From Chrysogorgia sp. JL179-B06 (lineage: Eukaryota; Cnidaria; Anthozoa; Scleralcyonacea; Chrysogorgiidae), in contig JAYKKM010000439.1 in the NCBI GenBank assembly GCA_035772405.1, forward strand, positions 9,774,501 to 9,838,500: a stretch of 64,000 bases of DNA, given 5' to 3'. This document shows, piece by piece, positions 39,001 through 54,400 of the stretch. The notes under the pieces are model-generated. The model saw only the letters and a list, made by a program, of their open reading frames with translations, was not told where the DNA came from and made no database searches. The translations under genes were made by a program, and so were the position numbers. The first letter of the stretch is position 1; every line of letters starts with the position of its first letter.

Positions 39001-39438
39001 CCGCATTTTCTATCAACCCCACCCCTAGAGTTTCGTTTCCCCATCCATGGTCCCCAGTGCCCCCAAAAGGCCGGTGCGTCGTACGTAGATTTTGAACGTT
39101 ATCTCGGCCAATATTTGCATAACTAGTCTAAATGCATAACATACGTGTCTATTATATTACGAGAACGTGCATACCCTTCGTAAAAACGGTTTATGTACTT
39201 TGAACGTTATCTCGATCAATATTTAACCGTTTTCAATTGTGAAAACAGATTTTAAATTAGCGAGTCCAAATACATGACACACGTGTATACCCTTCGTAAA
39301 AACCTCTTTATGTAGTTCGTCAGACCACCACTCGCCAATGGCCGCCCTTCACAACGTTGCACAAATATTGTCCGATTCAAATGGATTTTTGACGACTTTT
39401 TACTTTCTTATAAGGAGTTGGTCCTACCATGCTCCGCT

Positions 39439-39473
<35 letters not shown>

Positions 39474-42400
39474 AAAGCTTTGAAATACGTCGAAACCATG
39501 GTGAAATGGTAAATATAGTTCTTACACGAACTGTTCGAAATCACTACTAATATAATTATTATACACGATAATATATGTATAATATATAATCACATTAACC
39601 AATGGCGTAATATTGGAGCAAAGATAGGAAGGAGAAATGAGTTCTAAGAAGAACTGTTTAAAGATGTAGAAATAAATAGGATTTTAAATTTGACATCAGA
39701 GAAGCTTGGGATTGACTAAATATCAGACACACCTCCGACCAAAATACCGGGTGGTAAAAATGGCGCGAAGCAGGTTAGAAACGTCCGTTTTCTCCCCACC
39801 CGCCAAAAAACGGGCTTTGAGAAAGTCTAACAAGAGTATTGTGTCAGTCCGCTAAGAAGCTAAAGTGGTTCAGCTCTCAACGTGAAGTGATGTCTCCCGT
39901 TTTGGGGAAAAGACGACGATGAAAATTTCTAACTGTCTCAACCGTTGTGTCACGATACGGCAGTGGTCTGCGTAAATAACTTTTACGACCGTGAGATCAT
40001 AAGTAGTTAAGATAAGACATGATTGGTTCATGTTTTTTTAAATGTGTTCTTTTATTTTCGTGTATTTTTGCTCAGACCACTGCCGTATCGAGACACACTG
40101 GTTGAGACAGGCAGAACATTTCATCGCCGTCTTTCCCCAATCCGTAAGACATCGCAATTTCACTTCACGTTGAGAGCCGAGCCGCCTATTAGCTTCTTCA
40201 CGACTCTTGTAAGAACGTAGTCAGGACATCTCTTGCCCAAGAAATCCTCACACCAGAAATATCGTGCCAGTTAATTCTACTAAAAATACTTATCGACCAA
40301 TCACAAAACCGCATTTGATGACGTCATTTACTCTTCTAAATATCACCATGCATGATATGCCTTAATATTCTATCTAAAAGACCTCTCGACCAATCACAGA
40401 ACGTCATTAGATGTCGCCATTGACTCTTCGAAACATTACTATGACATTAATCTGGTCCCCTAAAATCTTGGTACCCCCAATAAGAAGTTTACCTATTCTA
40501 TCCAAAACACTTCACTGCCAGTAGGTCGGTCAGTTCTAGAATTCTACGAAAAATACTTCTCGACGAATCACAGAACGTCATTTGTGTTGTTTATATACAC
40601 TGATGTAGTGTCGGAGCGTGGAGTAAACAGATGATATATGGACAATCATCAAGCTTAAATTCTCCGAAAATATTTCTGAATCCCGGACAGGGAACGAACT
40701 TGTAACATTCTGATCATTGAGAAACCGAGACTAAAATGGAGAGCGAAGGTTACAATGTTCTATTGCTTGGATTGATATATGTACTGTTTATGCAACAGTC
40801 ACTATGTATTGGAACGCTTGGGTGTGTTGTTTATATACACTGATGTAGTAGCGAATGTGGGAGCTTGGAGTAGACAGTATTATTCGGAGTACTCTTTGTT
40901 GACACATTACCAAAAAAACATCGAAACATTACCATCACATTACTTACCCCGAAAACATTTATACTCGTCCCAGTAGATTCTATCCAAAAAACATGTCGAC
41001 CAATCACAAGACTGCATTTTGATGACGTAATTTATGTTCCGAAACGTTACCATGGCGTTCCTCACCCCCGGAAATGTCTTACCCAAAATGTCGTCCCAGT
41101 AGGTTAAAATGTTTACCTATTTTATCCTAAAGACCTCTCGACCAATCACATATTAAGGCAGGCAGGCAGGTAGGTAGGTAGGTAGGTAGGTAGGTAGGTA
41201 GGTAGGTAGGTAGGTAGGTAGGTAGGTAGGTAGGTAGGTAGGTAGGTAGGTAGGTAGGTAGGTAGGTAGGTAGGTAGGTAGGTAGGTAGGTAGGTAGGTA
41301 GGTAGGTAGGTAGGTAGGTAGGTAGGTAGGTAGGTAGGTAGGTAGGTACTTAGGTGCGTGCAGGGCCGTATTCTTGATTAATCTCCCGCAAATAATTTGA
41401 AGAGACCCTTAACGTAATATGTTGCAGCAACAAAAAATCATTAAAATCGTCCAAAAATAACAACGGCATCAACTTCTAACGCAACGATGTTTCGCTAAAA
41501 ATCGTCGTTAAAAATCATCCAGTGTAACATCAGCTTGTAACATCTGGTATCTAAGTACGGTATTTTACTTTTGCAATTATTGTCGGCTGAAGCACAAACT
41601 TAAGTCAAAAATAGATTAAATTATTAGTTAAAGATTTACGTACATTTTTTACATACAATACATACTTTTGTTCAACGAATTTATTTATAATATCGCTGGT
41701 TTGACTTTATATCTAATCTATGAACTGTTGTGAGCTATGAGCAGTTGTGGTCTGGTGGTTACCACACATGTCTATGAGCTGGGAGACACAGCATGCCTTT
41801 GCAATAATATCAGCAAATGGTAAGACTTTCGGGTCTTCTCGGATAACGACCTTAAATCGTAGGCCCTCAGAACCCTATCAATTGGGCTTCTAGCCTGTGT
41901 ATTCCGTTCACCTAAAAGAGTGATAAATCTAATAAACTAAACAAAACTGAATGAAATATCTCCCCGGACTGCATTGGTACAAATACACGATGTGTTATAA
42001 ACATTTCTTCACTTTACTGTTTTGTTAACCTAACCATCTTTGTTTCCCTTCATTTTAACAGAGTGGATTCGATTTATCACAAAGAGAAGTTGCTCAGTTA
42101 AAGGGGAAACAAATAGACTTGTTGAAAACAAACAAATCACTAGAAACTTCAGTTAAAGCTCAAAAGGAAGAAATAAAGAAAATAAAAGGCAACGTACAGC
42201 ATTTAAAGAAACAGTTTGAGCACGAAATTAGGAAAAAAGAAAGAGAAATGTCAAAACTGAAGGAAAGATTGGTTCAGGTACGAAAAATATAGAGAATATC
42301 CTTTCAGTATTATGATAGTATGTATAATAGACTGCCTTGTCCCCAGCCGCTCGCCTACAAATTACGAGAGCGGGCGCGCGGAAATTTGAGAGGAAGGCGC

Positions 42401-45400
42401 GCGAGGAACGACGGGAAGGGGAGAAAGAGCGAAGCGACTGGGAATTGCATCCAAAATGGAGTTCTCTGTATGGCATTATGGCACCACTAATCTCTATGCT
42501 GAGATCAGCGAATGCCACTTGCAGCTAGAGACAGGAATTGCGCCGACGCAATATTGGTCAATATAAATAGCACTTTGTCGATGACGTTTAAATTAAAGGT
42601 AAAATAGTTCGATGACAATTTTTAAATTATTCGCGTGAACATTACGCGGTATTCCAAAATACCGGTACGCTTTTTGCTTTATATGAATATTAATACGCTT
42701 TGTAGAGGAATATGTAGGATATAGTAAATTATTCCAGGTCAAACACTGACAAAATAGAGTTTAAATTGCATAACTATGGAGGCGTGACGTTGTCATTCAA
42801 AACATTCAATATTTATAAAATATTAAATGTATTTTTAAAATAAAAAGCTGTAAACAAGGGTGGGTGGTGACTGATGTATTTATGTGTTATATTATATTAT
42901 ATTGCTATGTGCTATTACTACCGACGTACCTGAGTTTGAATGATTTCCACCTGCACAGTGTATATATCGATTGTTATATATGTCGTTATAACGGCACTCG
43001 AGAAGCTAGTAAAACACTCGGCTGCCGTTATAAACACTCGTGGTGTTATAATCACACGCGGTTTTCACCTACAACTAAGAGCTATTTATTGACCAATATG
43101 GCATCGGCGCAATTCCCATGTGTAGCTGCAAGTTTGTCAAGCGACTTCGCGTCTTCGCCATTTTAAAAGCCAATTTGCAACGTTTCGATCAAATTCGCAG
43201 AGTTTCGACACACGATTTCGCAGGCTCTAATTTTTTCTTTATCGCCTTCCCATCAACCATTGCTGGCGCTCTATTGCTAACCTGCGCCGCCCCGCCTGCA
43301 CACTCCCGATTAAGAAGAGCCTGCGGAGGAATTAAGAAGAGCCATTACTTGAAGTGTCTAATAAAACCTTACACCAAGACAAAGCAGATATTTGGATAAA
43401 AAGTGGTTTAGTACCACTCCCCCAAAAAGGGAGATCTTGGGTATGCTAAACAGCACAGAGGCATTAGTTTATCTGTTATTGCGGCTAAAATTTACAACAA
43501 AATGCTGCTTTTAAGAATACATCCTCATATTGAACCTGCACTGCTATGGATCAATCAAAATGGGTTTCGTCCAGCAAGATCAACATTATCACAAATTCTG
43601 GTAATACGAAGGTTTATTGAATGCTGCTTTTAAGAATACGTCCTCATATTGAACCTGCACTGCTACGGATCAATCAAATTGGGTTTCGTCTAGCAAGATC
43701 AACATTATCACAAATTCTGGAAATACGAAGGCTTATTGAATGCTTGCACTGCTACGGATCAATCAAAATGGGTTTCGTCCAGCAAGATGAACATTATCAC
43801 AAATTCTGGCAATACGAAGGCTTATTGAAGGTATCAAAGATCAGAACCTAGAAACTGTTATAATATTTGTAGATTTCAGTAAATCATTCGACTCAATCCA
43901 TCGAGGCAAATTGATGCAGATTCTCAGGGCATATGGTATTCCAGATACCATCGTAGATGCAATGGACATTCTCTACAACGACATTGTAGCTCAAGTCTTA
44001 TCACCTGATCATGGTGACACATACTTCTTTGAGATCCTGGCGAGAGTATTATTATAAGTAATACCAGGACTTGAGGGAAATTAGCGATTAAATTGCCCGC
44101 CGCCGAGGGAAGATTTGTGAAAGTCCGAGGGCGAAGCCCGAGGACTTTTACAAATCTTCCGGAGGCGAAGGGCAATTTAATCGCTAATTTCCCGACAAGT
44201 CATGGTATCAGTTTGTAATATTTGAGAACCTTATCTAGCCCGTGGTTGGAGGCAGAGTCCTTTGTCTTATAAGATTCCCGTCTGGATATGATATGCAAGC
44301 GGGAAATTTAGTGGAAAACAAAGGATTTGTTTGTCTTCTAATTTTCCCTCATTCACATGCACGGGAAAATGAGTAGACAAAGAAATCCTTTGTGTTCTAC
44401 TAAATTTCCCGCATGGATATCGTAGGAATGAGGGAAATTTAGAAGACAATGGCAAAATTTCCCTCTTGCATGAGCAATGAGGGAAATTAGCGATTAAATT
44501 CCCGGAGAGAACAAAAGAATCCGAGGCGATCATGGTATTACAAGGGGATACCCTCGCACCTTTCCTGTTTATTGTAGCCTTGGACTATGCATTAAGAATT
44601 GCAACATCAAATACAGAACAAACGGGTTTCCAGTAACTCCTCGAAGAAGCAGACTGCTACCATATTAACCGACACGGATTATGCAGATGATATTGCCCTT
44701 ACCTCCAACACAATCAAGGAAGCTCAACTACTACTTCAACAAGTTGAAGAGGTGCAAAACAGGTCGGGCTACATACCAATGACGGCAAAACAAAGTTTAT
44801 GGTTTTTAACCAATCAATAGATACCATTAAATCATCAAAGGGTGCAAACTCGAAATGTGTAGAACATTTTAAATATCTTGGATCGTGGATTGAGAGCTCA
44901 AAGAAAGACAGTGAAGTAAGAATCGGGTTAGCATGGTCAGCGATGAACAAGATGTCCACAATATTGCAATCAAATCAACATAATGATCTCAAGGTGCAGT
45001 TTTTTAGAGCAGCTGTAGAACGGAACAAACACCAAAATGTTAAGAAGAGTAATTAAAGAACATTTCCTGGAAGCCAACATCTTCACAACAGCGTATTATA
45101 CGGAGTTATACTCAGGCCCGCACAGAGACTAAAGTGGGCCCGGGACCAAATATATAATTGGGGGCCCCCTTACAAAAATTTAGCATACATTTTACAGATG
45201 TAAGGATATTTCAAGTGAAAATGTTTCAGTTTTACATGTGAAATGACAACGCAAATTTTCGTAAGGACGTAAAAGATGTCAATCATCGGATGCAGTGTGG
45301 CAAGCAACTTCATATGTGACTAGATTTCTCAGTGGTTTCCTCACCGAAATAGGGGAGTACTTCATCTATCGTACGTGATATAGCCCTTAGTATAATTTTA

Positions 45401-48400
45401 AACTGGGCAACTGCAAAACAACTCTAATATATTATGTTAATGTTAAAATATATTACTTTAATATTAAAACAGTTAAACATATTAATTTTTCATGAATATT
45501 TAACAGCAATATTACCCGATTTTACCCAAAATCTCTTTCAGAAAGTGCCCGAAGTTTTCGTTATTAAAACGTTGGGGGGGGGGGGGATTACCCTCCCTGC
45601 CCCTCGCCTGGTACGCCTATGGATGCGTTGGGCCCCATGATGACTCTAGCCGCGACCAAAGACGCAATATATAAACTTGTGACCAAGGTTTACCTTAGTG
45701 TTAACTAAAAGCGGCTGCTTTGAGAAACATTTTCCCACATTTTATTTATTAATCTGAGCATGCATAAAATATTGTCTTTGGCTATGATTTTTTACAATAT
45801 ATAAACATCCACTAGATATGAGCTATTCTGCAATCTGATTGGTTTTTATCCTAGTAGGTTATCAGCTCATACTATTAATGGGGGAATGTTTTGCTAACGT
45901 GATTGAGCACGAAATCAAAAAAATAAAAAGGAGATATTACACGGTGGTGAGAAAATATGGATTTTATGTTCGAGTGGCAAGAGCAATATCTCACGAGTGA
46001 GCGCAGTGAACGAGATCTTCTTGTTCTTGCCACGAGAACATAAAATCAATATCTTTGAGCTCACCGTAGTTCTATTTGTTATATGGACAAGAAATACACT
46101 TGGGCCAACACAAACTTCTTTACAATCGACTGAAGCTCACACGGCTGAATCTCTTTTATTTCCCTGTTGTCGTTCCTGTAATAACTTGAAAGAAACTCCT
46201 TGAAAATGCTCAGGCTGTGCAGCGTTTTTTTTCACTCTCTTACTGCTCGCGGAATTGATTTACTTCCTCGTCACTTATGTTGACAAAATGGCTACAGGAT
46301 CGGTGGCGATGTTTTGGCGCCAATTTTCAATATGCCACTCGCGAGCGTTACATACGAGAAATACGCCACTCGGTTCCCAGATGTAGTGAAATATGGATTC
46401 TACAAGTGTTTAGTCCCTAGTAGAACACCCTTCTCCATATAATAAACTTATTTTCGAGTCGTATATGAGTTCGTTTACGACTCGAGCTTTTGTTATAATT
46501 GTTAAATGTCTATAGTATATAATCATAGATATATCTGGCTATAGTTTAGACTCTAAACTATAGAGGTATATATGTGACTATACTATAGAGAGTTTCTAGA
46601 GAGCAAATCCTGGAAAGGTAATGATTTAGAAAAGACTGAAAATGAGTGTCATTAAAATCCTTTTCATTAAGCTTTTAAACGACAAGACAAAGGAAAGATG
46701 TTTGGGAATGGAAATCTTAAATTCAATTCAAAGAGTTGACGGAAAACGAGGGAAATGGAATAAAGGAAACAAGTAAGCCTTATTAAATTTGTGTATCAAA
46801 TAATAAAGATTTATTAGCCGAATGACTGGATCTTGGGAGGTGATGCATTGACAGCTCCCGGCTGGCGATGGCCAAAGGATGCTGACGGAATATCAGGCCG
46901 ATTCGAATTTGTTGATAAATTGTGTTTGTTTAATAATTATTAGCATGTTTTGAATGTGGTAGCATCATGTTTTCCATGTTCCAAAGTTTTAATTTAGTTT
47001 TTACGCATTGAAAATACTAAGATGTAGTTTATACTTTGTTTTTCAACTTTTATTCGCAGGCATGAAGAAGATATGTATCGGTTAATTGTCAATAACTATG
47101 ACGAAAGACAGAAGGTATGTAGGTATAATGGCAGTGAAGGTGATGTGACGAATTGATGATGATGATGACGACGACGATGATGACGACGACGATGATGACG
47201 ACGATGATGACGAGACGACGATGATGGTGACTAGACGACGACGATGATAACGAGACGACAATGATGATGACGAGACGGCGACGATGATGACGACGATGAT
47301 GATGACGATGATGACGAGACGACGATGATGATGACTAGACGATAATGATGATGACGAGACGACGACGATGATGATGAGACGACGACGATGATGATGAGAC
47401 GACGACGATGATGATGATGATGACGACGACGATGATGATGATGATGACGAGACGACGATGATGATGACGAGACGACGACGATGATGACGAGACGACGACG
47501 ATGGCGAGACGACGACGATGATGACGACGATGATGATGATGATGACGATGATGACGAGACGACGATGATGATGACGAGACGTCGATGATGATGATGAGAC
47601 GACGACGATGATGATGAGACGACGACGATGATGATGAGACGACGACGATGATGAACCAGACGACGATGATGATGACGAAACGACGACGATGATGACGAGA
47701 CAATGATGATGGAGACGAGACGACGATATTGATGACGAGATGATGACGAGACGACGATGATGGTGACTAGACGACGATGATGATGACGAGACGACGATGA
47801 TGATGACGAGACGACGATAATGATGACGAGACGACGACGATGATGATGACGAGACGACGACGATGAGACAACGATGATGATGACGAGACGACGATGATGT
47901 CGAGACGATGATTATAATGATAATGATGACAAATACAGTATGTTGATGGTATTAAAGATATAGATAATGACGGTGCTGACAACAGTGCTGGTAGTGATGA
48001 TAATGGTGTTGGTAAAATTGTTAAAGCATGGTAAACCTGAAGGAATGCTACACATGCTGAACGAATTTAAGGTGGAATGTCGTCTGCCCGCAGTATAACA
48101 AGACCATGCACTTTTTTAATACGAAATGTTCTTTTGACCAGATTTGTCATAAACGACTTCAATAGGTTTACCCTAACAGACGGAAAATATTGGAACAACG
48201 TTCTTGATTTAGCACACGCCTGACCTAATTCACGTAGTCGTTGTGAAGATGGTGACCTCACGATCATTTGAGCTGTGTTTCTTGGTAGAATGTTGCCATT
48301 ACACTTTTCATTTCATGATTATTATTTTTTTGTTAGGAACTCATGGAAGAAAACAACGATTTACGGGAATTACTCAAACATAGCGAAAATGAATTAGTAA

Positions 48401-51400
48401 ATATTCTAAATAGAGAAAATGGAGACATCGCTGGGTCAGATTCCAGGGTACAGTCTTGTCTTATTATTTATTGTTGTTTGGCATCTAATTCAAGCCATCA
48501 AGAAGCGAGTTTCTTTACAACCTCGTACCCAGGTTCTTATCGATCTCTACTCCACACCCCCGCGAAAGTAGCACGCAAAGAAAAGAGCCTGGGTAGTAGG
48601 GTACACGATGTTGGTTTCTTTTGCATCCAGGCTTTTCATAGAAATATTGTGGGGTCAAGTTACACGAGGTAAATTTCAAAAAAGCACTGCTCGCTTAACA
48701 TTCCTACATCTTGCATCAGACTGAAATAGCGTACAGCAACCTGCTAAATAAATTGTGCGGTTGGTGCAGGGCCGGATTTAGACATGTGGAGGTCCCTGAG
48801 CAGCCTTCAATAGTGGAGGCCCACCCTACCTTAGAATACTAAAAAGGTCACAAGACATATTTACAGTCATCCATAAAGTATATTTTTCAATAGCCTGCGT
48901 GGCAGGCGTTATGTTTTGGGGCAGGCGGAATTGGGGGCGGGGCGGAAAATGGAGATTTCCATTTTCCGCCCGCCCCAAACGTAACGCCTGCCACGCAGGC
49001 TAATTTTTCAAGTGCAAATAATCTGAATAAAAGTGCACATCTATAAACATCATGATCAATCTATATAATAATCTACAGTAGTTCCTATGTTTTAAGTATA
49101 AAGAATCTGAATAAGTTAGCAGGTCCATCTATAAACTGAATATACAGTACCTCGACAATTTTGTAGAGCAAAGTGCAAACGGCTAAAGCCGGGTTAACCA
49201 AACGTAAGCTAACTATAAAAGTAAAAATGCAAGGATCGTATAAAAGTAACCTGAAATATAATTCAACTGACTTTTATATAAAATAGAGAATGAGATGAGA
49301 TGAATATCTTATAACTGTTCCACTAACTACCACTGAGGCACTCACAAATACATTTTTCCTTACAACGGCCTCCGTAGCTCAGTGGTCAGAGCACTGCACT
49401 AGCATCGCAGGGTCGCGGGTTTAATTCCAGCTGGAAGGCCTTGATGTTGTTTTTTCGCAACTGGTCCCGGTTTGGTCTTAAAATCCCAACACTCTGAATT
49501 TTCCTACACCATAAATCCTCGAATATGTTTTAAAGATACTTACTGCAATTGTTTCCATGGTCGCATGGGTGTCAGAAGTGTGTATAGGGGTGGGGTGTAG
49601 CCTCCCCCCCTAATACGTCGTTCCCCTAGTACTCGACGTCGTTGAGGGTCAATTATTTAATTTAATTAGAGACTATATGCAGGTCAGATATTCAAGCGTC
49701 ATTTTATAAATTGTGTTTAGTAAGGTATTATTTTTCCCACAGGATGATGGAGGCAGTGACGATGACTGCGTATCTGTGAGCAGTTTGCCTGGAGGACATT
49801 ACCAAATGCCACTTGATCTCGTTCGTGAGGGTACGTTGAAAAAATATTTTCCTGAATAAAGTAACTTTGTTTATCCCCTCGAAGCGAGGGTGATAATCTC
49901 GCTGTGGCAGGGATCCATTTCTCGCGGAAAGTTTCTATCTAGTATCTATCTCTCTCTCTCGTTTTGTCGTCGTTTTGGACGATCCGTTTGAATGGCGATT
50001 TGTGATCTGACTGACGAACTACATAAGCAGGTTTTACGAAGGGAATACACGTTTGCGTAATATAATAGGCACGTATGTTGAACGTTCTCGTAATATAATA
50101 GACACGTATGTTATGTATTTAGACTCGGTAATTCCAAATCTGCTTTCAGAATTGAAATCAGTTAAATATTGGCCGAGATAACGTTCACACATTTCTACGA
50201 CGAAACGGCTTTTTGAAAATAGAAAAGGCGGGCGAGGGGATTATTGTGATTCGTATTTCTAGTTAATTATTATCCAACTTCGTTTTGATGAGTGGAAACA
50301 CCGCGCGATAGACGTGAGTACAAACTTAATCAGAAAAATATGAACAAAAGAAAACAAAAACAAGTAGTTTTGGGGGAGCATGCGAGTAGTCATTGGTTAA
50401 AAGATCTGATATAAATGACTGGTATCGATAATTACCTTGGTTTGCCTTATTCTGTGAAGGGGGCTAATGCCAAGGTACATAAGAGATTACAACCATTACG
50501 TGGTCGAGGAAAACCTTTGAGTGTTGGAAGTTATGTTTTTGAGATCTTTAAAGTACCTATCTCACGTTTGAGGATTTTACATATTCGTCATATTTGGGTC
50601 TTCCTGATCAAAATCATAATATATATTGTCAGCCGAAAATTTCATCTTCATGGAAATTTTCGCTGTCAAAGTTACCGGATGTGATGTCACAAGAGGCATT
50701 CCAACCAGTTTTCTTTTGTACCTCTTGTGACATCACATCCAATAACTTTAACAGCAAAAAAGTCCATGAAGATGAAATTTTCGGCTGACAAGATATATTA
50801 TGATTTTGCTCAGGAAACACTATATAAAAGCTTCTGTAAGCGGGCGCGGAGTTGTTGCGTACACGTATTTCTAGCATACGTGATTAATACAACTGTTGTT
50901 TTTCAGGAATTGAAAAAAGTATCCGAGAAAAATGGGCGATGTTAAAGGAAAAGATGGAAAACTCTAAAAAGGGTAACCATGCATGCACATATTTGCGTTT
51001 AACGACATTTAAGTTGTTATGTTAATATAATTATAAACTTCAATCATTTTATAGAGGATACGAAAGAAACAGTAGTTGTCGCTGATGATGATAAAATTAG
51101 AAAACTCTCAAGTGAATTAGATAAATACAAATACATTATTATGCAACAGGAAGATCATATTCAGGTGGGTCAATATCTCTCTAAGGATTTATGGTGAAGG
51201 AAATTTCTAGTGTTGGAATATATATATACATTTTAAGACCAAACCGGGACCAGTTGCGAAAAATGCAACATCAAGGCCTTCCGGGTGGAATTGGCTCTGA
51301 CCACTGAGCTACGGAAACCGTTGCCGAGAGCCATAGTTAATAGTCACGAGTTCTGTATAATGGTGGCGGTAATTTGCGTGGGACCGCGCAGAGGGAAGGA

Positions 51401-54400
51401 CTGGGGGGGCTCACATATTTGCCCAGTTAAAAAATATTAAATTAAAAAGTTAAAGAATCTGATTTCATACTTCGTGACAGCTAGCCTTTAATAGGCTTAG
51501 TTATTTTTAACAGTCATCCACAGCCTACATATGCACGAGTTTATAAAAGCATTGTTAAGTTAGAATCTGTTTAGAAAAACCAATTGTTATGTTTAGCTTT
51601 TGAATTGTTTACGTTGGGCTTTCTATTTACGCTATTGAACTACTGTATGCCGTAGTATCGCGCTTGTTGTGCATACATTTGAAGTTATAGTTATTAAATT
51701 CAAAGATTTGGTTAATATTAAATTCAATGATGAGATGGACAATATGAATGAAAATATATGGTTTGTCATTGTTTATGATCTTAATTTTTCTGTTAAAACG
51801 TCCTTCAAAATGCAGGAAATAGCCGTTTCGGAGCCTAGAATTCAAAATTGTTTAGCCCCCCCACTTTAAAACTCGCTGCGCGGGCTCTGTTATCCAACCT
51901 CGATTTGAAGCCATTGTTCATACGTAACGAAGCAAATGTGGGAATGTCACCTAGCTTATATTGCTTTCATTTTTTATCTTAGAAACTTCAAGACGGTACG
52001 AGCAAAGATGAAAAAACCGACTTTTTGGTAATACTATTGTAATTTTTTTCTCGCTTATAGAGATTAGATTAGTTATTATAGAAATTAGATTAGTTAATTT
52101 TATTTAACAAATAGAATATTTCTTTTGTGTCTCTTTCATTCATGTTTCTATCACAGTACAGAGACACAAAAAACATTTTCTATTTGTTTTATATAATCAA
52201 TATAGTCAAGTCACCTGACTCTGAAGATCACCTGACTCTGAAGATGACTTGACTCTGAAGATGACCGCCGCTGAGGCCGTCGAAACGTCAGTCACCAACA
52301 ATAGTCTTTCTCAAGACTACAACAACCTGGACGATCAACTTCACACATCTAATGATACTCCTAGGTTCAAACCATTTACTTTATTATATATTTAGTTATA
52401 AACAGAAAATAATATCCAAACAAGTGCTTATGATATAAATAGTAATATTACACCTCAACTATAAATTGTCCAATCAAAGAGCTATTATACCCTCTGTGGA
52501 GGGGTATAATAGTGAATTCCCCTCTGTGGAGGGATATTGGACTCGACTAATACGCGCGAAACCAAATAACACGCGCCATAGGCGTACGGGCAAAATTTTG
52601 TAGGGGGGCTGAGCATAACTTGCCCGAATAAATGATGACGTCAATATTACTGAAGAACACGAATTGCCATCGTTTAGCCTAAGCATTATTACACATGCAC
52701 GTTTTTCATTAATGTATATGAACATGCATTGGAAACATGTACATTCCGGGTCCGGGGTAATGCTCCCCCGAGAAAATGTTTGAATTTTTGATTCCCTGAA
52801 AGTGTATTTCCTGCAATGTGAGGGCACTTTTCTCGTTTTTGCAGCCGCGGCAGTGTGCGGGATTCGAAGTATTTAGTTACCGTTAAAGTAACACAGATTT
52901 TACAAATTTAGACCGCGTGGATATCTCTCCCGTGACGCGCATAGGGAATGCGTTGCACGACGGCAGAAGAGAAGGAAGGAAAAGCAATTAGCCACAAAAC
53001 CAAATGTATTAGGTATATTCAAGTTGAATATACGAGATTACGTTTGGACAACGCCCGGACCAAGGCCTGGCTATATGCCACTTTTAACCATTGCTAAACG
53101 ATGAACAACAATGAAATCCCAGATTTCCCTCAATGAGAATCCGTTATAATGTCATTAAGTTGCATTCAAATATTAGAATAATTTAATACAGGACCCTGTT
53201 TGCCCGAATGACAAGACCATTCTTGCCCGAATAGCAGCCCCCCCCCCCCCGTCTCGTACGCCTATGCCACGCGCGAAAACCAAATAACACGCGCGTACAC
53301 CAAGACGAGCCTGTAAACAATGGAGGAACAACAAGACATTTCAAGACGTTTCTAGACGTTTCAAGACAGCATTCAAAATTATTTCGGTATATATAATATA
53401 TAATTTATAGACCCTCCGCTCGGGGAATTCGTCGAAATATTACTTTCTTTTATTATAAATATAATTTATTATTATATGGCTTTCACGTATCCTGAATTCT
53501 GATTGGTTAATGCCCGGTCCGTAAAAATGCGTATCCGGCCCACGGTCCGTCTTTTTCCGTATCCGGACCGGTGTCCCGGATGTTGTTGTTGCCGGCGGAG
53601 ATTTCAAGGTTGTTTATCAGTTTGTCTCGTTTTTGTCGATGGCTAGCAGTCTTTTAAAGCACTAGATGCCTTCGGAAAACGTGCTAGCACATAAAATAAA
53701 ACACAAGAGTAAAACGATTGTGGATATAAAGAATGCAGGATACAGAAATAAAGGTTAGGAGTACTTGGTTCGTATTCGCTTCGGTCTAACTTCTTAGCTT
53801 GACGTTCATGAAGTTATTGAAGAACTTGGAAAGCCCAAGGAGATAATCGAGAGTCGGGGAAAGGTAGGTCATGTATTTTATTTCCGCCATGATTGCAACT
53901 CAAGGTATTTTGAAGGATGTTTAAGTTCCACCTGTTTTTTATAGTGATTTCTGCCGTCTGACTTGTTAAAAAGGCCTGTGTTGTTTTGTTGCTGGCTTTT
54001 CGTATAAACGAAAAGTGGCATTTTCATCTGTTTCCTCGTCATAATAGTGAAAATCACTTGGAGAATGCTCCTCTTTTTACATGTTAGCTGAATGGCTTCG
54101 CTGGGCTTCAGTGAACGAAATGTTACGTTATATTTTGTAATAAATTTCAATGGTAATAGTCGTTTTTTTCGATATAAAAATCTTTGTTTGTGCAAAGCTA
54201 GTCAATGAAAACGAGAAGCCAACAATAGCACGCTAGCGAAAGCCTTGCGAAAGCCAGACAGTGATGGTTAAAAATTGTTTTTGAGGCCATATAATAAACA
54301 GCTTATTGACCTCGCTTGTTCGGTCTGTACAGTGAAATATCGGACCTCGGTTTTTTGCACAGACTTCGCTCGCTGCGCTCGCTCGGTCCGTACCAAAAAA

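Noticed and set aside
47335..47703. His/Arg/Ile-rich protein
   Set aside because: Artefact of the GAT/GAC microsatellite.
49367..49440. Functional tRNA gene
   Set aside because: The B box is decayed, and the head is followed by a tail shared with a second, rearranged copy at 51231. It is a SINE.
52552..53294. 25-bp target-site duplication around the CATAGGCGTACGGG MITE
   Set aside because: The flanks are better read as a pre-existing ~19-bp tandem repeat (ACGCGCGAAACCAAATAAC). The real duplication may be only ACGCGC.
53878..54195. 105-codon - strand frame as a gene
   Set aside because: It lies inside a possible TIR element, shows no recognisable motif and could be chance in AT-rich DNA.
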